A DNA stretch of 64,000 bases from the NCBI GenBank assembly GCA_024711345.1, contig JANJTA010000035.1:62001-126000 (forward strand). The letters run 5' to 3'. Origin of the DNA: Rhodanobacter sp. (GTDB lineage Bacteria; Pseudomonadota; Gammaproteobacteria; Xanthomonadales; Rhodanobacteraceae). Below the pieces are notes generated by a model, which saw nothing but the letters and a program-made list of their open reading frames with translations, ran no database searches and was not told where the DNA came from. Shown in pieces: positions 58,137-64,000 of this stretch. Within the stretch, counting starts at the first letter, position 1. Every line of letters starts with the position of its first letter. The position numbers and the translations under genes are program-made.

Positions 58137-58826
58137 ATGAACTTCACCGCTCCCGATTTCTTCTCCGGCCTGCTGGCCATCATCCTGCTCGACCTCGTGC
58201 TGGCCGGCGACAACGCCATCGTCATCGCCATGGCGGCCAGCCGGCTGCCCCGCGAATTGCAGAAGAAGGCGGTGTTCTGGGGCACCTTCGGTGCCGTCGC
58301 GGTCCGTTTCGCGCTGACCGCCGTGGTGGTCTACCTGTTGAAGCTGCCGGGACTGATGCTGGCTGGTGGCGTGCTGCTGTTGCCGATCGCCTGGAAGCTG
58401 TTGAATCACGGCGACGAGCACGGGCCGGACATCAAGGCCGGCAACACGTTCTGGAGCGCGCTGCGCACGATCATCGCCGCCGACGCCCTGATGGGCCTGG
58501 ACAACGTGCTGGCGATCGCCGGCGCCTCGAAGGGGCATCTGCTACTGGTCATCCTGGGCCTGCTGATCAGCGTGCCGCTGGTGGTGTGGGGCTCGACCCT
58601 GATCCTGAAGCTGATCGACCGCTTCCCCGTCATCATGTACATCGGCGCCGCCGCGATCGCGATCACCGCCGGGCGCATGATCGCCCACGACCATCTGCTC
58701 AGCGGCTGGTTCGACGCGCGCCCCTGGGCTGCGTATGGCCTCGATGCCCTGGCCATACTGGTGATCTGCGGCGGCGGCTGGCTGGTGCAGCGGCGCCGGC
58801 AGCGCCTGAAGCTCTCCTCCGGCTGA
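58137..58826 (+). CDS. TerC-family membrane protein (YjbE-like, probable Mn2+ exporter)
   Basis: This 229-aa inner-membrane protein has about seven hydrophobic helices. The two family acidic motifs lie within membrane: LDLVLAGDNAIVIAMA (18-33) and ADALMGLDNVLAIAGAS. TerC relatives such as Alx and YjbE/MeeY export manganese or help metalate secreted enzymes. The Mn2+ riboswitch directly upstream supports manganese as the ion. ATG 58137 fits the conserved N-terminus; the longer frame lies in the riboswitch. It is divergent from prpD and converges on the Fap-like operon. Confidence 0.88.
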   Translation: MNFTAPDFFSGLLAIILLDLVLAGDNAIVIAMAASRLPRELQKKAVFWGTFGAVAVRFALTAVVVYLLKLPGLMLAGGVLLLPIAWKLLNHGDEHGPDIKAGNTFWSALRTIIAADALMGLDNVLAIAGASKGHLLLVILGLLISVPLVVWGSTLILKLIDRFPVIMYIGAAAIAITAGRMIAHDHLLSGWFDARPWAAYGLDALAILVICGGGWLVQRRRQRLKLSSG

Positions 58827-58891
58827 AACATCGCCGGGCGCATCGACGCCACGGGCCATGGCCATCCCCGCCGAAGGCCGTCGAGCCGCGC

Positions 58892-60286
58892 TCAATACAT
58901 CATCGGCACCCTGACCGTCACGGTGGCATCGGGCGTATCGCGGGTGACGCCGACGCCGAGCGTGAAGTTCATGCTGCGCTTGTCGCTGAAGCGATAGGAG
59001 CCGCCAAGCAGCAAGGTACCCAGCACGCTCTTGGCCGAGCCGGCTACGGTCTTGCCGTTCTGCTTGGTGATGCCGATGAAGCTCTGGTCGTAGCCGATGC
59101 TGATCGACGCCTTGTCGTTCAGCGCCAGGCCCATGCCGATGCTGACATCGACAATATCCCCCACCCGCACCGTGCCCAGCGGCTCCTTGCCGCCGAGCAG
59201 CACGGTGCGGCTGACGTTGTGACGCGGGAAATTGTGCAGGTAACTGAGGTTGCCGAAGAACACCACCGGGTCGGACGGGTACAACCAGGTCACGCCGGGC
59301 TGCAATGCATAGAACCCCGAACCGGTCGGCAACTGCAGCGGCAAACCGGTGCCGGTGGCGTTTTGCACGCAGCGCTGGACGCAATCGGTGGTGACTTCGA
59401 ACGGATCCCTGCCAGTGCGCGACTTGAAGCGCAGCCAGCCGACGTAGTAAGGCCGGTCCGCGCCGCCGTCGTTGAGCTGATAACGGGCGGTGGCCTCGAT
59501 GTCGCCGATGCCGTGGCCGCTGGAAGTGAACACCTTGTCGGTGGCGCTGCCGGTGAAGATCTCGCGGCTGATCGTATCGGTGTGGCCGTAGACATACGGT
59601 ACCCGCAGTTCCATTTCCAGCCGGTTGCTGAGTCCGTAACGCAGCGCAACCGCGCCGGTCTGCGTGGTCGTCTTGACCTGGCGCGCGTCGATCAGGCCGA
59701 TCAGGATCGCCGGGATCACCGTGTAGCCGATCAGCGCGACCCGATCCGCCGACGAGTAGCCGAACTGATAGGACGGCTCCACCACCAGCTTGCCGCGCGG
59801 GGTGAGTACGCCCGGCTGGTTGAAGATCGGCGCCACGGCCGGCGGTCGCTCATCGCGCTCGGGCGCCTGCCCTACCGTGCGGTCCGGTGTCTGTCCGGAC
59901 GGTACGACCTCAGCGGAGGCTTCACCCGCCGGCATCGGCAGCGCGCTGGCGCCCGGACCACCTGCGCGAATGTTGCCGGCCCTTTGCTGCTCGAGCGTGT
60001 CGAGCCCGACCGCCCGCCGCAAGGCGCGGTAATCTGCCTGCTGCGACGCAAGCTCGCGCTTCATGGCTGCGATCTGCGCGTCCTGGGCAGCCAGTTCGGC
60101 ACGCATCGCAGCGATGCGCGCATCCTGTTCGCGTATGCTCTGGCGAATCACCGCCGACAGCTCGCTCGAACCTGTCGGCGGCAGCACCTCGGGCGACGGC
60201 GGATCCTGCGCGCTGGCCACTCCGCCGAGCAGCAACAACCCCGCGCAGCCGGTCGAGCATCTGCTTCGCCATGATTTGCGCGACAT
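58892..60286 (-). CDS. Outer-membrane barrel with N-terminal coiled coil (FapF-like)
   Basis: This 464-aa exported protein has a signal peptide ending near VASAQ (27). A coiled-coil segment with SIREQDARIAAMRAELAAQD (48-67), another heptad turn and a Pro/Gly/Ala-rich linker follow. From about residue 150 there is a beta-barrel rich in alternating aromatic strands, ending TVTVRVPMMY. The same plan, a periplasmic trimeric coiled coil plus C-terminal barrel, is known for FapF, the amyloid-secretion porin of Pseudomonas. GGGG precedes ATG 60286. It is last gene of a five-gene secreted-protein operon whose last three members parallel fapD-fapE-fapF. The assignment is by architecture and order, not proven homology. 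Confidence 0.7.
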   Translation of the reverse strand: MSRKSWRSRCSTGCAGLLLLGGVASAQDPPSPEVLPPTGSSELSAVIRQSIREQDARIAAMRAELAAQDAQIAAMKRELASQQADYRALRRAVGLDTLEQQRAGNIRAGGPGASALPMPAGEASAEVVPSGQTPDRTVGQAPERDERPPAVAPIFNQPGVLTPRGKLVVEPSYQFGYSSADRVALIGYTVIPAILIGLIDARQVKTTTQTGAVALRYGLSNRLEMELRVPYVYGHTDTISREIFTGSATDKVFTSSGHGIGDIEATARYQLNDGGADRPYYVGWLRFKSRTGRDPFEVTTDCVQRCVQNATGTGLPLQLPTGSGFYALQPGVTWLYPSDPVVFFGNLSYLHNFPRHNVSRTVLLGGKEPLGTVRVGDIVDVSIGMGLALNDKASISIGYDQSFIGITKQNGKTVAGSAKSVLGTLLLGGSYRFSDKRSMNFTLGVGVTRDTPDATVTVRVPMMY

Positions 60287-60351
60287 CGCGTTTTCCCCGC
60301 TGATCGGATGGCGCCCTGTGGTGGCGCAGGTTTGGCTACGTCATGTCAAAG

Positions 60352-60870
60352 TCAGTGTCCGAGCGAGCCGATCAGGCCGGCCTGCAGACTCTGCTGCAGG
60401 TTCAGACTGCGAAAGGCAACTTGGCTGTTCACTGCGGCATGGATCGTGGTCAGGCTGCGGATGTCCTGGTTGTCGAGGCTGTTCTGGATCACCGTCGCCG
60501 CGGTCACCTGGTTGAACGCGGACGCATCGACGCTGTTGCCCGCGCCGTTGCGGATCACCTCGACCGTACCCGTGGTGGCGGCCAGGGCCGCGGCCTGGTC
60601 GGGCGTCATCCGGCCGACGTCCGGTACCTGCGCGCTGCTGCTGGCGACCAGATGGCCGTTGATGTAGACGGCGCGCTCGATGCCGAAGGAGGCCAGCAAC
60701 CCGTGGCCGAAGTCGAACCCGCCGCGGACTGCTTCGAGGCGATGTTCGCTCACAGCAGCCGGCCAGTGCGCCAGCACCATCGACGGCTCCTGCGCATGGG
60801 CAAGGCTGGCCATCGCCGGCAGCGAAGCCAGTGCGAGGTAACGAAGGAACCGGGTCGAGGCAGGATTCAT
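60352..60870 (-). CDS. Exported RGGF/QN-motif protein (FapE-like)
   Basis: This is a 172-aa secreted protein. It has a signal peptide (cleavage AHA, about 26) and a conserved-looking LEAVRGGFDFGHGLLASFG then IERAVYINGHLV. Further on lie the IRNGAGNSVDASAFNQ and VIQNSLDNQDIRSLTTIHAA stretches (106-121 and 128-147), rich in Gln/Asn. The QN...I pattern recurs in two other proteins of the operon. It follows the C39 peptidase by 8 nt and precedes the barrel gene by 65 nt, the position of fapE in Pseudomonas. It could be a minor fibre or secretion component; the function is inferred only. Confidence 0.65.
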   Translation of the reverse strand: MNPASTRFLRYLALASLPAMASLAHAQEPSMVLAHWPAAVSEHRLEAVRGGFDFGHGLLASFGIERAVYINGHLVASSSAQVPDVGRMTPDQAAALAATTGTVEVIRNGAGNSVDASAFNQVTAATVIQNSLDNQDIRSLTTIHAAVNSQVAFRSLNLQQSLQAGLIGSLGH

Positions 60871-60878
60871 CACGGCAC

Positions 60879-61583
60879 TCAGATGTCCCCCGGACCGCGC
60901 TTGGGCAGCGTGATGTTGCCCAGGCCGGTACGATCGATGGCGGAATGGATGGGTGCCATCGGCGCAGCGCGCCAGTCGTCGCGGCTGTTGAATATCGCCA
61001 GGGCACGCCGGTTGTGGATCACGAACACCAGGCGGTTCTTCCACGCCGCCTCGAACTGCTCGCGCGGAATCGAACGCGTGCCGCGGGCAGGGTCGCCCAC
61101 CAGCACGCGCCCGGCGCGCATGCCCTTGATCACCACGAAATGGTGGTAGCCCCTCTCGTCGATCAGCACGATCGCGGGCAGCCCTTCTTCCTGCAGCTTG
61201 TCCAGCGACACCTGGAAGCCGTCGGCCTCGAAACCGTTGGCCTGCAGGAAGCGCTTGATGTCGAGCAGCGAGAATCCTTCCCGGTTGATCTTCGGCTGGT
61301 TGCCGTGCGCATACATCTGCGCGAACGCCTGCTGCTCGTCCACCGGGTAGCCGTACTGGTAGGTGAGCAGAGTCGCCACGGCGGCCGAGCCGCAGCTGAA
61401 ATCGTATTTCTGGCGAATGGTGTTGCGGTAGCGGATTTCCTTCAGGCTGGTGAGGTGCAGGCCGTAGCTACCGCCCTGCACGCCAGGCAACGCGACCGAC
61501 GAGGCCGCCAGCGGCGCCGAGGCCAGCATACCGGCGACGAATGCCGGAACCAGCCAGCACGCGCAGCGCAACCGACCCGTCAT
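60879..61583 (-). CDS. Exported C39-family cysteine peptidase (FapD-like)
   Basis: This is a 234-aa periplasmic papain-like peptidase. It has a signal peptide (MTGRLRCACWLVPAFVAG onwards to about residue 27). The catalytic Cys is C64 in YDFSCGSAAVATLLTYQYG, His about 148 in GYHHFVVIKG, and Asp 164 in LVGDPARGTR. C39 peptidases usually remove double-Gly leaders inside ABC exporters, but here no ABC or membrane domain is attached. That is the hallmark of FapD-type proteins in amyloid operons. It overlaps the preceding small secreted-protein gene by 4 nt and is followed by the FapE-like gene. Confidence 0.85.
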   Translation of the reverse strand: MTGRLRCACWLVPAFVAGMLASAPLAASSVALPGVQGGSYGLHLTSLKEIRYRNTIRQKYDFSCGSAAVATLLTYQYGYPVDEQQAFAQMYAHGNQPKINREGFSLLDIKRFLQANGFEADGFQVSLDKLQEEGLPAIVLIDERGYHHFVVIKGMRAGRVLVGDPARGTRSIPREQFEAAWKNRLVFVIHNRRALAIFNSRDDWRAAPMAPIHSAIDRTGLGNITLPKRGPGDI

Positions 61584-61966
61584 GGCTGGAACTGCACGTT
61601 GAGAATGGTCGCGTTCTGGATCAGCACCCCGTTGCCGGTGTTCTGGATCACCATCGGCACGCCGGCGGCACCGTTGAAGGCGCCGTTGCCGATCACGTTC
61701 GAGCCGGTCACCACATGGTCGACGGTATTGTCCGCCACCGTGCCGTTCAGGGTGATGGTTTCGCTGACCTCGCTGCCGCCGCTGGACATCGCCAGGGTCC
61801 GGTTGTCCGCGCTGCGGCCCCACCCGTCGAGCCAGACGGGCTTGGCGGAAGGCGTCGCCGCGACAGCGGCCGGGGCCGGGACGCCGGGCTGCGTCGCCAC
61901 GGCATTCCACGTCATCGCGCCAAACAGCAACATCGTGGACCACGACACGGAGCTGACTGTTCGCAT
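61580..61966 (-). CDS. Small exported protein with QN motif (Fap-operon minor component?)
   Basis: This 128-aa protein has a signal peptide (about 1-24), a Pro/Ala-rich linker and a polar Ser/Gly/Thr/Asn-rich core (ETITLNGTVADNTVDHVVTG). The C-terminal motif PMVIQNTGNGVLIQNATILN (104-123) has near-repeats of IQN. The motif parallels MAQNSGVGSLIQQSVNVQ at the end of the repeat protein encoded just upstream, and the QN stretch of the FapE-like protein. No catalytic features are seen. It overlaps the C39 peptidase gene by 4 nt. It may be a nucleator or subunit comparable to FapA/FapB; that is inference. Confidence 0.65.
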   Translation of the reverse strand: MRTVSSVSWSTMLLFGAMTWNAVATQPGVPAPAAVAATPSAKPVWLDGWGRSADNRTLAMSSGGSEVSETITLNGTVADNTVDHVVTGSNVIGNGAFNGAAGVPMVIQNTGNGVLIQNATILNVQFQP

Positions 61967-62072
61967 GGTGCTTCTCCTGTCTCCATGACGACCGCGTGCA
62001 ACAGGGCAACTCCGGATGCCCTGTCCGTGAAGCGCGATGGAGCGCCGGGCGCCCCACCGCGCAAGGCTTCGG

Positions 62073-63218
62073 TCACGGGCCGACGTTGAGGTTGGACTGG
62101 ACGTTCACGCTCTGCTGGATCAGCGAGCCGACGCCGCTGTTCTGCGCCATGACCGTGACGCCGGCGGCTGCCGCAGCTGCGCCGGACATGTTGTTGGACA
62201 TGTCGAACGTGCCCGCATTCACCGAGTTCGATCCACCGGCGCCACCGGAACCACCCGCTCCGGCGAGACCTTCGCCGCCCGTAGCGGACGCACCGCTGCC
62301 GCCCGCGCCACCCATGCCTCCGGTACTGTCTGCCGCCCCGCTGGTGCCACCAGTGGACGATGACGCGCCGCTGCTCGCAGTAGCCGCACCACCTGTGCCA
62401 GCGCCACCCATGCCTCCGGTGCCGTTTGCCGCCCCGCTGGTTCCGCCAGCGGACGTCGATGCGCCGCTACTCGCCGTAGCCGCGCCAGCCGTGCCAGCGC
62501 CACCGGCCCAGCCACCGGCACCGCTCGTTGCCGTGCCGGAGCCTGCACCACTTTGACGGTTGCGTGCGTAGCCGGTGCCGCCACTGCTATCGCCACCAGT
62601 TGCCGCGGTCTGGGCGCCGGGGTCGCCGCTGGAGCTGTCCGATCCGCCTGCATGACCACTGCGGGCGCGGGCATTTCCACCGTCGCCACCAGCTGCCGCG
62701 CTCAGGGCGCCGGCATCACCACTGGAGCTGCCCGACCCGCCTGCATGGCCGCTGCGGGCGTAGGCATTTCCACCGTCGCCACCGGATCCGCCACGACCAC
62801 CATGGGCATCGCCACCGTAGCCGTCGCCACCGGATCCGCCACGACCGCCGTTGGCATTACCCCAGTTGTTGGCGACATTGCCGATGTCATGTGCACGGAT
62901 GTCGGTCACGGTGCCATCGAGGCGGCTGATCGCGACGGCCTTGCTGGAGTTGAACGAGGACGCGATCGAGGATGAGGCCGATCCGCCATTGTTGGCGGCC
63001 GCACTGCCCTGTCCGTCCGCATAGGCGTCGCCATTGTTGTTGCGCTGGCGTGAATGCGTGGAGCTGTCCGAATGTGTCGAGTTGTCAGTGGTCTGCACTG
63101 CAGAGGAGTGCCTCTGCGCAGAGGGTCCGGCTCCTCCGGTTTGTGTGTCGTTCGCCAGGGCAGGAAGGGTCAATCCCAAGCCAACGCATATCGCTGTCAT
63201 CAAAAGAGTCTTTCGCAT
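62073..63218 (-). CDS. Exported Gly/Ser/Ala-repeat protein, candidate amyloid subunit
   Basis: This is a 381-aa secreted protein with a signal peptide (MRKTLLMTAICVGLGLTLPA). A polar N-terminal region with SSKAVAISRLDGTVTDIRAH (91-110) follows, then short GGRGGSGGDG repeats (about 124-149). Two 31-residue repeats (GGNAYARSGHAGGSGSSSGD type, about 150-211) are followed by two 32-residue repeats (GAATASSGASTSAGGTSGAA type, about 245-307; DNA period 96 nt). The conserved C-terminus is MAQNSGVGSLIQQSVNVQ. There is no Cys. It is first gene of the Fap-like operon, the position of a fibre subunit. ATG 63218 has GGAG 7 nt upstream, and a sigma-54-type promoter lies about 65 nt upstream. Confidence 0.75.
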   Translation of the reverse strand: MRKTLLMTAICVGLGLTLPALANDTQTGGAGPSAQRHSSAVQTTDNSTHSDSSTHSRQRNNNGDAYADGQGSAAANNGGSASSSIASSFNSSKAVAISRLDGTVTDIRAHDIGNVANNWGNANGGRGGSGGDGYGGDAHGGRGGSGGDGGNAYARSGHAGGSGSSSGDAGALSAAAGGDGGNARARSGHAGGSDSSSGDPGAQTAATGGDSSGGTGYARNRQSGAGSGTATSGAGGWAGGAGTAGAATASSGASTSAGGTSGAANGTGGMGGAGTGGAATASSGASSSTGGTSGAADSTGGMGGAGGSGASATGGEGLAGAGGSGGAGGSNSVNAGTFDMSNNMSGAAAAAAGVTVMAQNSGVGSLIQQSVNVQSNLNVGP

Positions 63219-63283
63219 GTCTGTTCTCCGGAACGACGCGGTGACCCCCTGTTTTTTGCTCGCTTTGCAGCAAATATCCCCGA

Positions 63284-63299
63284 AGCAACTTTTGAGCCA
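63284..63299 (-). promoter_or_regulatory. Sigma-54 (RpoN) -24/-12 promoter of the Fap-like operon
   Basis: On the minus strand TGGCTCAAAAGTTGCT matches TGGCAC-N5-TTGCW at all but one position, with the invariant GG and GC at exact spacing. Transcription would start near 63273, leaving a ~55-nt leader before ATG 63218. A sigma-54 promoter implies an enhancer-binding activator, not seen in the window. Confidence 0.65.
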
Positions 63300-63496
63300 G
63301 CGGGAAGATTTCATCCTCCCCGGTACGATCCCGTGCAAAATCAATCCACTGACCGATTAACCTGCCAGTGAACTGCAACCGGGTTCACCCCTCCAAGGCA
63401 CGGCAACCGCATCGCTCCTGCAACAGCCATCGCCGCTGTCGGGCCGATACCCCGCATTCCAGCGCGCTTAGCTACATGAACGGACAGGAAACAAGG

Positions 63497-63582
63497 TGCT
63501 TAACAGCTGTAACAGGAGTGATACAGCACGAAGGTTCCGTGCGCGCCGAGGTCGAAACTGACCGTACCGCCAGTCAGTTTCG
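63497..63582. promoter_or_regulatory. Palindrome cluster upstream of the sigma-54 promoter
   Basis: Within this stretch are GTGCT...AGCAC (63497-63530) enclosing ACAGCTGT and CTGTAACAG. A perfect 10-bp inverted repeat CGAAACTGAC-N10-GTCAGTTTCG lies at 63553-63582. These sit about 200-300 nt upstream of the -24 element, a usual distance for enhancer-binding protein sites. The rest of 63219-63656 contains no gene. Confidence 0.45.
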
Positions 63583-63610
63583 GTTCAAGCAACCTTCACC
63601 TCGCCGACAC

Positions 63611-63634
63611 GAAAAGGGAGCCTCGCGGCTCCCC
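63611..63634 (-). terminator. Rho-independent terminator of prpC
   Basis: On the minus strand GGGAGCC-GCGA-GGCTCCC is followed by TTTTCG, 23 nt after the prpC stop codon. Confidence 0.85.
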
Positions 63635-63656
63635 TTCGCATCGAAAAAATGTCTGT

Positions 63657-64000
63657 CTAGCGCTTGTCGATCGGCACGTAGGCCTGGTCTTCCGGACCGG
63701 TGTAGTTGGCGCTGGGGCGGATGATCTTGCCGTCCTGGCGCTGCTCGATCACGTGCGCGCTCCAGCCGGCCGTGCGCGAGATCACGAACAGCGGGGTGAA
63801 CATCGCGGTGGGTACACCCATCATGTGATAGGCGCTGGCGGAGAACCAGTCGAGGTTGGGGAACATCTTCTTGACCTCGCCCATCACCTTCTCGATCCGC
63901 TCGGAGACGTCGAACAGGGTCGGGTTGCCGCCGTCGGTGCACAGCTTGCGCGAGACTTCCTTGATGATCTCGTTGCGCGGGTCGGACACGGTGTAGACCG
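63657..64000 (-). CDS. prpC: 2-methylcitrate synthase, C-terminal part (runs off window)
   Basis: This is the last ~114 residues of a citrate-synthase-fold enzyme condensing propionyl-CoA with oxaloacetate. Visible motifs are [36 protein letters not shown], and the catalytic/CoA region [19 protein letters not shown] followed by [20 protein letters not shown]. The Arg-containing SRTAGW and the ending YVPIDKR match PrpC better than GltA. The frame is open to the window edge, so the GTG at 63989 is internal. It is on the same strand as prpD but 5.8 kb away, and a terminator follows. Confidence 0.92.
   Translation of the reverse strand, partial: VYTVSDPRNEIIKEVSRKLCTDGGNPTLFDVSERIEKVMGEVKKMFPNLDWFSASAYHMMGVPTAMFTPLFVISRTAGWSAHVIEQRQDGKIIRPSANYTGPEDQAYVPIDKR

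Noticed and set aside
62219..62830. Repeats in the Gly-rich gene as a CRISPR array.
   Set aside because: Repeats are in-frame 93/96-nt coding units without unique spacers of constant size, and there are no cas genes.
63987..63989. GTG 63989 as the start of a 110-aa protein.
   Set aside because: The frame continues to the window edge with PrpC-like residues upstream, so it is an internal codon of prpC.

Overview
The window is a high-GC gammaproteobacterial chromosome segment. It most resembles the Rhodanobacteraceae (Rhodanobacter/Dyella/Frateuria group, order Lysobacterales/Xanthomonadales). The reasons are the strong G/C third-position bias, the miaA-hfq-hflX-hflK-hflC-DUF2065-purA order, a pair of S46 dipeptidyl-peptidases, and GTAGGAGC- and GTAGGTTGGGGTGAGC-type REP repeats. 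The genus is an inference from gene content, not a database match.

Region 1 (1-5106) is phosphate uptake: the end of RNase T, a Pho box, then pstS-pstC-pstA-pstB-phoU with a perfect hairpin between pstS and pstC. Region 2 (5120-9722) holds a guanidinium exporter under a guanidine-II (mini-ykkC) riboswitch, a small membrane protein, rlmB and rnr (three genes coupled by 4-nt overlaps), a tRNA-Leu(CAG), and two REP doublets. Region 3 (9740-19183) has a VOC protein, a tandem glycine riboswitch controlling a lone gcvP, a PAS-GGDEF cyclase, and an ECF sigma/anti-sigma pair divergent from an exported subtilisin-like protease and an Ala/Gly-rich exported protein.

Region 4 (19215-29542) is a defence locus. 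It is a type I restriction-modification system (hsdM, hsdS, hsdR) with a GmrSD/DUF262-type nuclease and a Fic AMP-transferase embedded in the same overlapping operon, plus a YgjP-like metallopeptidase after hsdR. Region 5 (29724-34177) has an HD phosphohydrolase, the D-alanine catabolic pair dadA-alr with a divergent Lrp-type regulator, and a REP-associated tyrosine transposase (RAYT) flanked by its own REP sequences. Region 6 (34190-40842) is the RNA/membrane quality-control operon miaA-hfq-hflX-hflK-hflC-DUF2065-purA, with three DnaA-box-like 9-mers upstream.

Region 7 (40859-54129) has a DPP7-type and a DPP11-type S46 peptidase sharing a 14-bp palindrome upstream, a debranching-enzyme-like glycosidase, and threonine catabolism (tdh and kbl separated by a large AsmA/DUF748 gene). 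Region 8 (54154-64000) has a pseudouridine synthase, an OmpA porin, prpD, a Mn2+ (yybP-ykoY) riboswitch with a TerC-family exporter, and a five-gene secreted-protein operon. At the right edge is the C-terminal part of prpC.

The most interesting locus is the 58892-63299 operon. It encodes a Gly/Ser/Ala-repeat secreted protein, two short secreted proteins, a periplasmic C39 cysteine peptidase, and an outer-membrane barrel with an N-terminal coiled coil. The last three are in the order of fapD-fapE-fapF of the Pseudomonas functional amyloid system, and the three small or repetitive proteins share a QN-type C-terminal motif. A sigma-54-type promoter precedes the operon. I read it as a divergent Fap-like amyloid export system lying between prpC and prpD.
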